Assembly: GCF_963678635.1 (NCBI RefSeq)
Contig: NC_087066.1
Span: 17,731,275 to 17,795,274, forward strand
Length of the DNA stretch: 64,000 bases
DNA from: Symsagittifera roscoffensis
Lineage: Eukaryota > Xenacoelomorpha > Acoela > Convolutidae
Direction: 5' to 3'
The translations under genes were made by a program, and so were the position numbers. Below, in pieces: positions 38,481-49,321 of the stretch; within the stretch, counting starts at the first letter, position 1, and each line of letters begins with the position of its first letter. Below the pieces are notes generated by a model that had not been told where the DNA came from, made no database searches, and worked only from the letters and a program-made list of their open reading frames with translations.

Positions 38481-40333
38481 TGTAACATTCGTCTACTGCA
38501 GTCACACATGAGGCTTAAGAAAAATAGGCCCTATAACCACTGGCTCAAGGGTCAGGGACACTATCTCTTGTGTTTTTCTACCTCAAGAACGGTCGGAGCC
38601 AGTTCGGTTCGCTTGTGACATGAGACAACGACCCGTTACAGCTTAAAGGCTACTACTAAAATATCCCCCCACTCTAGAATTAGAAACGTCCCCATACGTA
38701 GGTCTCTAGATACCCAAAATACATGAACGCCGTTAAAAACCGGGTTGGAACAATCCGTTAAGTTACTTTTTATTAGACAGTGTAACTTTGATCCATTTCA
38801 GATGGATCAACCTAAAACTCGCCTTACCTCAACATCACAATTATAAAACACACTCTAGGAATTTAAATTAAGTACTCACATTGTAGCACGCTCAAGAACC
38901 AGGAAGTAAATAAGTCGGTAAGCAACTCAAGAATTAATAAAGTAACTAAAATGAGTCCAATGTCAGTCAGTTTTAATAATAAGAATAAGTTTTTTCTCTA
39001 GACTGTAAGTTCTCGTGAACCATTGGGACACTCTAGCTGTCCACCTTTCCACCGAAGGTTCACTCTAGTCCAGTTCCGAATAATACTCCAGTCGTTATGA
39101 TCCAATTCGAGGGAATGCTCTCGTCTCTGTCACAGATGGGACAGCTCTACTCTCGATTATTATAGTGATGGAAATTGCGAATAGCAATTTCCTACTGCTT
39201 TTTCTTGCGACTTTCCCGCGTTTTCGACTCAATTGTTCTGATCTCTTTTTCTGATTTTCAGTTCTCGCGAGAAAATCGTGCATGACAGGTTCCATTCGAA
39301 ATTTTGAAAAATTAAATTTCACTCCAAAATCAAGTGTTTTTTTGCTTCTCTCAAGGTCAAACTTCCAAATATGACCGACTGGCACATCGATCGTGCACCT
39401 CTCAGACACATGATACAGGATCGAGTGATGGCCATGCTCAATCGGTTCCGTAGCCAGCTTGTTGTGATAGGGCGTGGAATGTCGAGTTTTTCTGATAGTA
39501 GGGTGGCAAGTCGTTTTACTAGTGCTTGTGTGGCGGGAGCCTGACCCCCCGAGGTGGATAAGACTATTGGGCAGAACGACGCACCTTCAATTTCGAGCAC
39601 TCGCGATTTGTAATTCCTCCTTTTTTCTGTCTCATGACGTCGGTATGTCTGTTGAATTGGTCCACTGTTGGTTTTACAGAGTGGACTGAATACTCGAACG
39701 TCAAACAGAGTTTTCTCAAATCTACCTCCCCAAACACCACTTGCACTGATGTCCAATCTTGCGCCAGCTTGAGAATTTGAACCTGGTGTTAGAGTCCGGT
39801 CTACTTCTTGCAGCTGAGGTTCAAGTGCTACATCGTGGCAAACTTGTGACAGAACATTTGCAAACAAATCACGTATTTCGTTGTGGCGAACTATTGGGAA
39901 GCCGCCCTTTGAGCAGCTCAACGCATGTTCAACGTTAAAATCTTTGGAACAGGCACATTTGACAGGCATGGGATCGGGAGTCAGGCCGTATTTCAGACAT
40001 AACGCATCACGAAAATTTGACTTAGTTAGTGAGAAACCTTCAGTTTCAATCGGTAACATCGTTAACCATGCAGAAGCCCCTCGTTCACTTGCTAGCAGTA
40101 CCATTCTTTTGAGATCATTCGAGCATTCATCAAGAACTTCGGTCAAACGTTGCTTTCATTCTGCTCGATTGCTCTTGTACACTTGATTTTTTCTTCTTTG
40201 CTGTAGGCTGAAGATACTTTCCATGAGTTCAAAGCTTCCAGAAACAACAGACTCGATTAGAGGTTCACTGATGTAGAGTGACTTTTCAAGAAAACTCTGA
40301 CGAGTCAGATCAATAATACCAAGGCCTCCTTCT
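38481..40333 (-). repeat. Element B 3' LTR, truncated, with nested RT fragment
   Basis: Matches 61058-62910 with only about three differences noticed (one changes Lys to Arg in the RT fragment). The terminal 337 bp (38481-38818) align with the end of the element A LTR, including the ...GAATGTTACA terminus and the ATCCATCT...AATGGAT landmark, and hold an AATAAA polyadenylation signal (minus strand, about 38770). From about 39319 to 40333 it is the 3' end of a reverse transcriptase gene. The 5' end of this LTR seems deleted. The left flank is CCTCG, and its partner would lie outside the window. Confidence 0.75.
39319..40333 (-). pseudogene. C-terminal fragment of a non-LTR-type RT with CCHC and endonuclease-like domain (left copy)
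   Basis: Reading from 40333 leftwards, the frame starts within the RT thumb region, hits an in-frame TGA at 40158-40156 and resumes for about 275 codons to 39319. The C-terminal part has a zinc-knuckle pattern, CXC-X7-H-X4-C (CACSKDFNVEHALSC), then RHNEIRDLFANVL, an ARLDI motif and FDVRVF. This arrangement (knuckle followed by a PD-(D/E)XK-like core) recalls the restriction-like endonuclease of R2/CRE-type non-LTR retrotransposons, though family assignment is not certain. The fragment is identical, stop codon included, in the right copy (61896-62910) except for one residue, so it was copied with the LTR. Confidence 0.75.
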
Positions 40334-40441
40334 TAATATTTGCTTTGTTAAAATTTCTTTTTCGTGAATCCAAGTTTCACTCGGATCCACGCTCAAGCCC
40401 CCCTTCCCTCTCAAGACTCAAGATCCATCCGATTTGCCCAT
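40334..40441 (-). other. Residual 3' UTR of element B
   Basis: Only 108 bp separate the ORF2 stop from the truncated LTR, compared with 748 bp in element A. No counterpart of the TTGTCCGGGGAGT primer region is present. This supports a deletion across the 3' UTR/LTR boundary. Confidence 0.6.
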
Positions 40442-43400
40442 TCATCTCGTACTCTTCGCCTTGGAGGTACTGCATCCTGAAGTGCTAGATGCGGCAAACT
40501 GTCTCAACAGTTCCTCTTCATCATCGGAACTAATCACAATCTCCTCCCAAGCCTTCAGCTGTTCATAGGATCGCATCCATTCTCTCTGCTCCTGCAATCT
40601 CTTTGCTTGGTTGGGTAGTGCCTTCACCCTAGCTTCTCGGTTCAAGCAAAAGGAGTTGTGCAGGCTCAAGCTCACGTTCTTCGCCAGGTCTTCCTCTAGT
40701 ATCGACTCCCTCGCTTTGGTATTGTCTCTAGACATCTTACCCACTCTTTTCCATCCCGTCGTGATCGCATTACGATGGGTTAGCAGGGGTCTCTTGAAAG
40801 CTTCCGGCCCAATCTCGGCCTGGAACTGTCGATACTCTTTTTGATGTTTTCTCATGTGATCTTTCGTTGTCATGTACAACCAAGACGTCAGTGTCGCCCG
40901 AAACCATGGAAAGTACCTCAAGCGACTCCATACGTGCCTGACTTCCGTCGGTATGGCGAATACTTTGCACGCAGTCTCAAACAACTCGAGTCTCCTGCTG
41001 TAGTCTATCGCGTATATTGACTCAGCCGTTGGCGTCGTCGCCTCCCGATACTTCGTTATATTCTCTTCTATCCATCTCAGAGCTAACATCGTACTCACTA
41101 CTAAGAGCGTCACCTTCTGCCGGTGATCCGGTAGTCCGATCGACCGAATCTCTTCCACATCCCACACCAGGCAAAGGTTCTTGTGATCTGGATACCACAC
41201 CGTTTGTGCCAAACAGTGGCATGGGCATTCCCCATGAGAGGTCTCAATGCTCCTGAGATTACGCTCCCCTGAGGCTTCCAAGAGAGGCTCAAGCTCCATC
41301 ATTTTCTCGTGCATCGTGTCGTTGTCTTCCAGGTTCGGAGTACTTCCCACAGGTTTCCCGATCACGTTTTGTCTCTCGTGATCGCTCGTGTTTTCTCTTT
41401 CCAACTTCAGAAGATCTTCTCCCCAGATTTCGCTTAAGTCATCTCTCAATTCTTTTGGTACTGTCCCTTTGATTTTTCTCAACAACTTGTGCGAGTGATG
41501 CGACATCCGAGCCAACCTCACGCACTTGGGCACTGAGAAGGCCTTGTCCACCAGTATTCTCTGGCTGGAAACTTCCACCATCGCCATGTGTAGCGGGTAG
41601 TGACTTCCGCACAAGTTGGCCATCATTGACCCTATCAGCGATTTCGCGTTCAATGGCAAGCCATAAGCTTCGCTCATGGGAAATCCCATTTCCGCCTCAA
41701 GACCAACCTTCCAGCTCCGGATGTGTTTTTGAGTCACCTGCAACACCCCGGGCCATGATTCTACGCTCAACGCCGTCACTAAATGATGTTCAGACTCCAG
41801 TCTCTCCAGTGCCTGCAGACCACACATTCTCGAGAAGAATCCGAGAGCTGTCGCTATATTCACCGTGGTTCTCGCGTAACATTCCGCTATTATTTGCACT
41901 TCACTTTTCTCCCTTTCTGTGATGTCTTCGAACCAAGTGACCAGGTCTTCTTTTTGAAACGACAGTATTCTGACGCATGACCGTCCATCGCAGATGTGCT
42001 CTCCGTTCCCACACGTCGAATCCAGACAGCTACCCGGCTCCAATTTCTTTGCTGACCCGGGGTCGCTCGTCCTTTCGCTTGGCTCTTGCATCTGGGGCGT
42101 GATTAGCTTATGTAGCACACTCAACTTCGCCAGATCTTCATCTTCCGTTGGTGCTAACCTCACTCGCTCTGTGGTTTCCTCGATTAGACTTGCATGGGGA
42201 TGTGGACACCAGGAGGGTCTTAGTAGCTTCCATATCACTCCCAAGTTCGTGGTTAACAAGCCATTTCCACCGCCCATGTTCACTTCAACTCTCTTGTTTG
42301 AGCGCGGCATGCTTATCACCTCTGGTGTTTTCTCAAGAATCAGGCCCAGGCTCGGCCCCTCTTTTTCCACCGCGTCTATTTCCATTATTCTTTCTGTCCA
42401 AAACTTCAGTAGCTCCGCTACCTCATGGTTTCTGTGGGCTCCTCCAGCTTCCGAGTCTAAGAAGGGATTGTAGGCTATTCCCATCACTCCAGACACATAT
42501 TGGTATTCCCCCTTCTCACTGAGTCTCGAGTACTGTTCTGACGAGGCCAGGTTACGGTGAACATCATGTTCTTCCTCGAACTTCTTATTAGAGAACCTCC
42601 GTACCTCGTCCAGCTTTCGATGGTTCTCTAAGGATAGTCTGGAACCATCTTCTTTCTCTATTCCTGTACTCTGATATACGTTCAAGATGATCGTTGAGAC
42701 TCTTTTCTCCATGGTTTTACTTCCACTTGCTCTCTGGTGGCATGCCAGGATGGTGCTATCAGACATCATTGACATTGTCCATCTCAAGAAACATGTGGCA
42801 TCTTTTCTTCTAGCCAGGCTCAAGCCTGAATTGTCCCTGGCCACGTGTTGCATCAGTGCCTGATACACCTCTAGCTTCTTGCTTCCCAACTTCAGCCTGT
42901 CATACGAGGTCAATGTCTCCAACTCTATTCCCACCAGACTCCAGGTGAACATTAATTGTCCCGCAGTTCTAACGAAGGGATTCGCCATTAGTGGCGGTGC
43001 TGATGAGGATGTTCTCATCGCCTCTTCAAAATGATCCTTCAACAAACTCTGCCAGGACCTCTTCAGATGACTCGCCATCTCTATCTTATTAACCTCGGCT
43101 TTTTGCTGGGTGGCCCAATTGCGTCGCCTGCGAGCTATTCCACTGTCCAACTTCTTCAAGCAGTCCTCCATTTCCTTCAATGTTTCGAGGGCCACCCACC
43201 ACGTCCGGGAAGTGTTCCTCGTCTTGCTCCTCTCCAATGGATCACTCGTCACTTGTTTGCCCATGTCCTGATGTGCCTTCGAGATCCATTCTTTGCCGAT
43301 CTCCACTTCCCCTACCTGTCCGTTCGTTGAACCTCTCTTCACGTTTACCTTCTGAGGCTTGAAGTCTTCTTCTGACGTCGAACTGGTGGAAACCTCTATT

Positions 43401-46400
43401 TCCTTTTCTACTTCAAGTGGTTTCCTGAGCTCCGAGCTGTTCTTGTATGCCGCCGTCTTGCATCGGGCCAAAACGATGGGCGCCGTCTCTCTCAAGTTTC
43501 CTTCCGAAACAGCATCCACTGAAGGACTACCCCATCCTTCCACTTCTCTCTTCCTCTTGCGAGTCTTCACATCTCTGCTCGAGGGTGTTGTGGCTATCAT
43601 CATTGATTCGACCTCTCCATCCACTCCTTCCAACTCTTGCCTCCCCCCTGCTCGAGCCTTAAGGATATTAGTACTTTTAATCATATTACTAGTCCCAACC
43701 TTATCCCTTTTTATATCATCAACCATTTTATCCACAGTTTTTTGTTTCAGAGTAGAGCTGTCCTCACATTTCTCTTTTCTAGTCTTCGATCGTGCGTTCC
43801 TCAGCTCCACTAGCTTGTTCAGCAGCTCTTTTCTTGCTTTCTCATCCAGGCCCGTTCCTATCAGGAGCGGTTCCCCGAATCTCACTACTGCGTCCCACAG
43901 TTCCTTCTTGAACTTGTCCAGCGTCGTCTCGCTGCCCACTTCTCGATTGAATTCCCCCAGGAATTCCTGCCAAGCGTCATCCTCGAGAGATCCCAAGAAT
44001 ATGTCCCTGTTCCCTTCGAACGTGTTCTTCTCCCTTTCCTCCGAGCTCAAGAGTAACATCCCCATATTGAAGGTCTCACCTGCCAATGGCAACTCTAGGT
44101 TCTTCCGCGGGGACGGGTTCAGAGGTGGTGTGGCAGTATCTGCCCAATTCTCTTCGCTCAAGTCTTTCAACAGCTCTTGAGTGGTGAGTTCGTCCCCTGA
44201 TGGCCCTGGTTCAGGTGTATTCCCCACCTCCATGTCTTCTCCAGCTTCACTGAGAGTTTCATCCATACTCTCTTCCTCTGATTCATTTCTTCTTCTCTCG
44301 AGAATTCTTTTGTATCGATCCTCAACGGGTCCACTCCTCTTGTCTCCAGGCGTGTCTACAGACAGTGGTGACGGTGTCGTAGGATCCAGCTTTTTATATT
44401 CCGTCAGGGCTACATGCAGTTGACCTGCTGCATCTAGTTCTGTTCCCTCCTGTGTCACTTCTACTTGTTCCAAGCCATAGGGTGCCTTGTATTTTCTCGT
44501 GGCAAATTTCATTTCGTCCACCAATGCGACGTGTCCCTCCATCACGATCATCCTGCCATCATCCCATATGGGTAGCATATTCTCAAGTCCTTCCTTCTCA
44601 AGAGTCCTCAAGACTTTCCGCACCTCATAGCCAGGGGGCTGCGAACCTCTACTCTTTTTCGCTTGCGTCGTCCACGAATTTACCTTCATCTCGCTGGTGT
44701 GGAAGTAGACTGCCGCCGTGTAGCCGATGAACAGGGGATCCCAGCCATCCGTGAAATGCCTCTGCGTTTCCTCCGTCATCATCTTCGCCATTATGGAGGG
44801 AACCACCAAGGGACTATTCATTCCCAAGGTCATCCTCCTGACTGTCGGGAACTCAGGCATGGTGGCTGGTAGGATTTCTTTCTCCATTATGGCCTCCAGC
44901 TCCCTCTTGACTAGTGCAAAGCACTCCTTCCAGGCGGGGATTCTCAAGACTTCTCGTCCGTTGGCCGTCAATGGGTTTAGGTTCCAAAACTTTGGATACA
45001 TTTCAATGGGGCCCTCTCGCTTGCCTCCCATTCTACATTGCATTTGTCCCCTGAAGTTGCACACCATCATCTCGGCATCTTTCACTTTTCCGAAGAGTAC
45101 CGTGTTGCTCATACGCGCCCTGAGCACCTCCTGCTGACACCAATTCAGCGCTGTACCATCCAGTACGCTGATGAGACTCAAGTGCGTCACCGAGTGACGA
45201 TACGTTATCACCAGGGGATCTGGAAACGCGTACGTCACTGCTGGACCATAGATGCAGGTCACCACCTCCTCTAGACCCCGGATTATCCCCATTGGGTCCG
45301 ACCTCATTGCCAGGCACAGGTCCGTCAACAGAGGCATCCCTCTGTTCGCCTTCTCCCATTCTTCTCTCGAGGTTGGGTTCTCATCTTCACCCGTCATGTA
45401 TCGATTCTGCATCATGAGGTATTGCACCAGCAGTGTCTTCAACCCTGCGGCACACTTGTAGGAGCTGGTTTCAATGCTCGTGTGGACTCTCCCCATAGAC
45501 AGAGGTTCTCCATATTCCATTAACCGATGAAACGATACCAATTCCCCATGGGTCAAGAGTACTAGTGCCAGATACCCATCAACTCGAAGTGTCTCCACTC
45601 CTCGACTAAACATGTATGCTGGGCCCATGTTGAACAAGTATCTGGGGTAAACCAAATACAGGGCCAAGAGCAGGCTGATGGACATGCCCAGTATCTCCTG
45701 TACGAAGGCTCCGAAGATAGTCGCCGTGGTGCCGAACACTCCTGCCAAGAATTCTTTCTCCCAGCAAGGACTCAAGAACTTGAGAATCTCGTAATCTCTC
45801 CTAGTCTTTAATTCGCCGTTGGCGTGCTCTCTCCAAAATCCTCCAATCGTCCCTTCATTGGCGGCCGAGACAAATCTAGCCACCGTCATGTCTCTCGTTT
45901 CAGCTAGCTCCAGTTGCTTCTCTAGAAAACTCCAGATTTGTTTCACGAGGAGTGGTGCTTCCTCCCTCGTCTTATTCGTGACGTTCTCCAGCCTTGGTGT
46001 CAGGAATGGCCACCAGCCATTCTCTTGAGTCAAGCGATATTTCATCGATTCTAACTGTTTCTCCGTCTCGACCACATTTCTTCTCTCGTTGCTGGGACCT
46101 CTAGACCTGCTGGTGGAATTTGCGACTTTCACATCCATACTCCGGAACCACAGGCTGGCCGTCAACTGGTTTATCGCCGGGTGGTCGTCCCCGATGACTG
46201 GGCTGAACTTGAGTTGTCTAGCAAAGTTCGATATCTCTAGCAAGAGTACCTCATCCAATACAATCAGGACGTCGGCCAGTCCGTAGAAGCCCCTCAGTGC
46301 ATGAGATATGTCAGCCCATGCCGCCGGCAATTCTGATTTGTAAAGCCTCAAGTTCAATGGCTCCAGCTCTCGATTGGGGGCTGCCATCAGAATCCGCCAT

Positions 46401-49321
46401 TCACTCCCTTCTGCTATCAGGATCAAGACCGCGTACACGAATTGTAGGGCGGGTGGCATATTTGCGTATCCTGGGGATGTGGTAAACACCACCTTCGTCT
46501 TGGACCCAAATCTCGAGGCTACGTTCTCTTGTACCTCATTCATCGCCGCAAATAACGCCTGAATAGCCTCCCATATCTTCCTTGATGTCGGAATCTCCTT
46601 GCCCTTCAGTTGCTCAAGAAGTCCCATCGCGTGCAGGTGATCATTCATTCCTGCAAACATTAGCAGCTCAGGTTCACAGGGCATCTCCGACTTTATTGCC
46701 ACCACTAGAGTCAACATCTGGTTCAATTCGGCTCCTGGCAAGGAGTATACCAGAGTCTCCGGCCAGAACAACTTGGGAGACGTTCCTTCGAAGTCCGATC
46801 CCGCCACAATGACTACTCTTGCAGCAGCTGGATCTGCTCTATCATAAACTGCCAGAGTTTTGGCCAGTTGGGTGCCACCACAGGGCTTCCCGTACCTGGG
46901 ATCTTCTGCCAACTTCGGACCTTCGTAAGCGGCATCAGGCAATTCCATTCCCCCCGGATTGAGTAGCTTGTCTACCACCTTTAACTGCGCCGGGGTTGCC
47001 AACCTGATCCTAGCGATGCCAGTTCGGTGCTTGGGAGGTTCTGTTATAAGTCCAGGACCCCCCAACAGTTTGAGAGGCCTGTAGTTAATGGGTCCCATGA
47101 TCGTTTTTGTGGGAATTCCAGTCAGGTCTGTGGTCTCCATTAACTTCGCTCTCGAGAAGTGCGCTTCGTGAGCTTTCAACCAGTCTATGCAATGATGTCT
47201 ATTCAAATCCTCGTGCGACACTCGTTCGATCCCCAGGGTTTCCGCCAACTCTCGTCTGCATTCCAAACTCTCTAGATCCAGTTCCTTCACCTTCTCAGGA
47301 TATCTCAAGCGGGCAGTCTCCATAGACTTCTTTTCTCTCCTGCCATCTGCCACCACCACAGAGGACATCGCCGAGCCCGGAGGTGTTGATGACTCTACCT
47401 CCTCCGACTCCATTGGCGTGGCACTCTGCAATCGGGTCTGATTGCTCCTTGAACTGTCTCTAGTATCAACTCTCGCTCCCAAGCGACCAGCCAAGGCCCT
47501 CGAGGCAAGGAATGGTGGGTTGGGAGGTGGTCCTAAAGTGAATTGGGCTGTCTCCAGCAGGTCCGCCTCTAGCGTGTTAATGTGTTCCTGGAAGACGTCG
47601 TTCAGCCACTCCGCTCCCCTTGGCCTATCGAAATGGATTCCATCTTTTGAGGTGTCTTCAGGGAATCCCTTTTTCTCCATACGTTCTGCTATGTCCAACA
47701 GCCTGAGAGGAAGCACACTCTTCCGGTGTATGTCTCGGATCATCTTGTTCAGGCTCCGCACCTTCTGGTTCATCTCTAGGGCGTGCTGATCAAACATCAT
47801 GTTGTAGGGGACCGTGCATACCGTCAGCAGGATGGGGTCCATCTGGATCCTCAGTTCCTCAAGAAGGCAGCTCATCTTGTCGCACAGCCTCGCTACTTTC
47901 CTCGCTTCTCCCCTTGACACGTCGTTGGTCCCAACCATCAGGGTCACTGTGTAAACTTTGGTCATCCCTAGCATGTCCAGGGTTGCCAACATCTGTGGCG
48001 TGGCAGCTCCAGCGAAACTCAAGACTCCTGTCTGCCAATGTGACCGTATCTGGGTCAACACCCGCACCAGGCTATCCCCTATAATTAGGTGAACTGCACC
48101 CTCTGGCACACGAGGTGGCGCTAGATACTCCACCCAGGCTGCGTCATGGAAGCAGTTCCTCCTGGCTCCCTGTTCCGCACTCCAGTCCAGCCGATTGTGC
48201 CTGTGGTAGTTCCCTTCTGTATTCTTCTTATAGCTTGCGATCACGACATTCCTGACCGGCTGTTCTCTCCAAGTTGGGGGAAGCTCTGGCCTTGTCGATC
48301 TTTCACGACTCTGCTGCTGCAATTTCTCGCCTAGCTCCTTCAGGCGCGATGAGGCGCCACTCACCTGACTGCCACTCGAGGTCGAGGTTGGGGTATATCC
48401 TGGTAACACCACATCCATCAGAGGACGTACAGGTTGTGTCTCTAGGTTGCGCAAGGAAGGCGTCACGTCATTCGGTATCCAGACCTCTAACCCTTCGCTC
48501 ATGTGTTCTCTGGCCTCGCGGTCAAGGTTGAACCGTCCTCTAGCCCTGGGAGCTTCATCCACCTCCATGCGCGACTCTGGCCTCGAGCTGGTCACCACTC
48601 GTTCGTTTGACCTGGCTCCCTTCTGTGCGTCAAGCTCGCGTTGTCGCTGTTCTATCCTTTCCAACTCCGACTTCAGTTGATCACGATTTGCGACGTTCTC
48701 CCGCACCCTCAGCTCCTGCTGATGTTCAGCCCTTAGCATCTCAAGTAATTTCGACGTCTGATCTCGCTCGTCGACTGCCTGGTCTCTCTCCAGCTGAAGC
48801 TTCTCCCTGTCCAGCTTCGCCTGATCCCGATCGAGGTTCGCTTTATTCCTTTCCTTCAGCGCCTTCTCGAGCTCTTTCTTTAGAACCCCCAGATCCGGAT
48901 ATGCCTCTGTCGTCTGTTGCGCTCGCGACATCGACGGCACCTTACTCGAGCTCTGGCCTGTGGATCTTGCTGTTGGTCTCGTCGGTAGCGGAAACTCTCC
49001 TGCGCCGTGTTCGGTGTTGTTACTCAGGCCAGGATTTCTTGCCAAGTCAAAACCCCTTACTCCTCCATCCGCATTCCAAGATAACCATCTGGTCTGTTCT
49101 CGATTTGATATGCCCTCGGTGGTGTAGCCGACCATCAAGACAGCCTCCGTCGCAGACTCCCTGCACTCACCCTGGTCCTCCAACTGGAGGATCGCATTCA
49201 GCATCACCGCCATTCTCTCGTCTATCTGGGTGTAGTCCAGGTCCCTCAAGCGTCTGTACAGCTCGTCAAGAGTGGGCTTCTTCAGAGCCGCGGGCACGGA
49301 GTTCCAGAATCGGTCTGCCAT
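40442..49321 (-). CDS. Element B ORF2: 2,959-residue protein with SGNH hydrolase domains
   Basis: Open from ATG 49321 to a stop at 40442, a homologue of element A ORF2 with the same domain order. A strong heptad coiled coil (about 150-240, rich in LERD/LDRD repeats) precedes the SGNH domain: IGDS with Ser417, GTND with Asn466 and DGIH with Asp560/His563. A second SGNH-like domain follows (AGSD, AGMND, GDDH). The C-terminal third keeps SVPKCVRLARMS, the Cys/His cluster (CLDSTC...HIC...C, plus-strand coordinates about 41985-42035), the CHC motif (HGECPCHCLAQ) and RDNSG/LSLHNSFC-type motifs. Sequence between motifs has diverged widely, including the acidic middle. The intact 8.9-kb frame in two diverged families indicates selection on the protein. 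No signal peptide or membrane anchor is evident, so it is not a conventional Env. Confidence 0.9.
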   Translation of the reverse strand: MADRFWNSVPAALKKPTLDELYRRLRDLDYTQIDERMAVMLNAILQLEDQGECRESATEAVLMVGYTTEGISNREQTRWLSWNADGGVRGFDLARNPGLSNNTEHGAGEFPLPTRPTARSTGQSSSKVPSMSRAQQTTEAYPDLGVLKKELEKALKERNKANLDRDQAKLDREKLQLERDQAVDERDQTSKLLEMLRAEHQQELRVRENVANRDQLKSELERIEQRQRELDAQKGARSNERVVTSSRPESRMEVDEAPRARGRFNLDREAREHMSEGLEVWIPNDVTPSLRNLETQPVRPLMDVVLPGYTPTSTSSGSQVSGASSRLKELGEKLQQQSRERSTRPELPPTWREQPVRNVVIASYKKNTEGNYHRHNRLDWSAEQGARRNCFHDAAWVEYLAPPRVPEGAVHLIIGDSLVRVLTQIRSHWQTGVLSFAGAATPQMLATLDMLGMTKVYTVTLMVGTNDVSRGEARKVARLCDKMSCLLEELRIQMDPILLTVCTVPYNMMFDQHALEMNQKVRSLNKMIRDIHRKSVLPLRLLDIAERMEKKGFPEDTSKDGIHFDRPRGAEWLNDVFQEHINTLEADLLETAQFTLGPPPNPPFLASRALAGRLGARVDTRDSSRSNQTRLQSATPMESEEVESSTPPGSAMSSVVVADGRREKKSMETARLRYPEKVKELDLESLECRRELAETLGIERVSHEDLNRHHCIDWLKAHEAHFSRAKLMETTDLTGIPTKTIMGPINYRPLKLLGGPGLITEPPKHRTGIARIRLATPAQLKVVDKLLNPGGMELPDAAYEGPKLAEDPRYGKPCGGTQLAKTLAVYDRADPAAARVVIVAGSDFEGTSPKLFWPETLVYSLPGAELNQMLTLVVAIKSEMPCEPELLMFAGMNDHLHAMGLLEQLKGKEIPTSRKIWEAIQALFAAMNEVQENVASRFGSKTKVVFTTSPGYANMPPALQFVYAVLILIAEGSEWRILMAAPNRELEPLNLRLYKSELPAAWADISHALRGFYGLADVLIVLDEVLLLEISNFARQLKFSPVIGDDHPAINQLTASLWFRSMDVKVANSTSRSRGPSNERRNVVETEKQLESMKYRLTQENGWWPFLTPRLENVTNKTREEAPLLVKQIWSFLEKQLELAETRDMTVARFVSAANEGTIGGFWREHANGELKTRRDYEILKFLSPCWEKEFLAGVFGTTATIFGAFVQEILGMSISLLLALYLVYPRYLFNMGPAYMFSRGVETLRVDGYLALVLLTHGELVSFHRLMEYGEPLSMGRVHTSIETSSYKCAAGLKTLLVQYLMMQNRYMTGEDENPTSREEWEKANRGMPLLTDLCLAMRSDPMGIIRGLEEVVTCIYGPAVTYAFPDPLVITYRHSVTHLSLISVLDGTALNWCQQEVLRARMSNTVLFGKVKDAEMMVCNFRGQMQCRMGGKREGPIEMYPKFWNLNPLTANGREVLRIPAWKECFALVKRELEAIMEKEILPATMPEFPTVRRMTLGMNSPLVVPSIMAKMMTEETQRHFTDGWDPLFIGYTAAVYFHTSEMKVNSWTTQAKKSRGSQPPGYEVRKVLRTLEKEGLENMLPIWDDGRMIVMEGHVALVDEMKFATRKYKAPYGLEQVEVTQEGTELDAAGQLHVALTEYKKLDPTTPSPLSVDTPGDKRSGPVEDRYKRILERRRNESEEESMDETLSEAGEDMEVGNTPEPGPSGDELTTQELLKDLSEENWADTATPPLNPSPRKNLELPLAGETFNMGMLLLSSEEREKNTFEGNRDIFLGSLEDDAWQEFLGEFNREVGSETTLDKFKKELWDAVVRFGEPLLIGTGLDEKARKELLNKLVELRNARSKTRKEKCEDSSTLKQKTVDKMVDDIKRDKVGTSNMIKSTNILKARAGGRQELEGVDGEVESMMIATTPSSRDVKTRKRKREVEGWGSPSVDAVSEGNLRETAPIVLARCKTAAYKNSSELRKPLEVEKEIEVSTSSTSEEDFKPQKVNVKRGSTNGQVGEVEIGKEWISKAHQDMGKQVTSDPLERSKTRNTSRTWWVALETLKEMEDCLKKLDSGIARRRRNWATQQKAEVNKIEMASHLKRSWQSLLKDHFEEAMRTSSSAPPLMANPFVRTAGQLMFTWSLVGIELETLTSYDRLKLGSKKLEVYQALMQHVARDNSGLSLARRKDATCFLRWTMSMMSDSTILACHQRASGSKTMEKRVSTIILNVYQSTGIEKEDGSRLSLENHRKLDEVRRFSNKKFEEEHDVHRNLASSEQYSRLSEKGEYQYVSGVMGIAYNPFLDSEAGGAHRNHEVAELLKFWTERIMEIDAVEKEGPSLGLILEKTPEVISMPRSNKRVEVNMGGGNGLLTTNLGVIWKLLRPSWCPHPHASLIEETTERVRLAPTEDEDLAKLSVLHKLITPQMQEPSERTSDPGSAKKLEPGSCLDSTCGNGEHICDGRSCVRILSFQKEDLVTWFEDITEREKSEVQIIAECYARTTVNIATALGFFSRMCGLQALERLESEHHLVTALSVESWPGVLQVTQKHIRSWKVGLEAEMGFPMSEAYGLPLNAKSLIGSMMANLCGSHYPLHMAMVEVSSQRILVDKAFSVPKCVRLARMSHHSHKLLRKIKGTVPKELRDDLSEIWGEDLLKLERENTSDHERQNVIGKPVGSTPNLEDNDTMHEKMMELEPLLEASGERNLRSIETSHGECPCHCLAQTVWYPDHKNLCLVWDVEEIRSIGLPDHRQKVTLLVVSTMLALRWIEENITKYREATTPTAESIYAIDYSRRLELFETACKVFAIPTEVRHVWSRLRYFPWFRATLTSWLYMTTKDHMRKHQKEYRQFQAEIGPEAFKRPLLTHRNAITTGWKRVGKMSRDNTKARESILEEDLAKNVSLSLHNSFCLNREARVKALPNQAKRLQEQREWMRSYEQLKAWEEIVISSDDEEELLRQFAASSTSGCSTSKAKSTR

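Noticed and set aside
39095-39409. 104-codon frame present identically in both element B LTRs (also 61672-61986)
   Set aside because: Identity follows from LTR duplication. The frame overlaps the end of the RT fragment in another phase and has no family signature.
43359-44180. 273-codon plus-strand frame, Ser/Leu-rich, antisense to element B ORF2
   Set aside because: Shadow of the acidic, Glu-rich part of ORF2 on the opposite strand.
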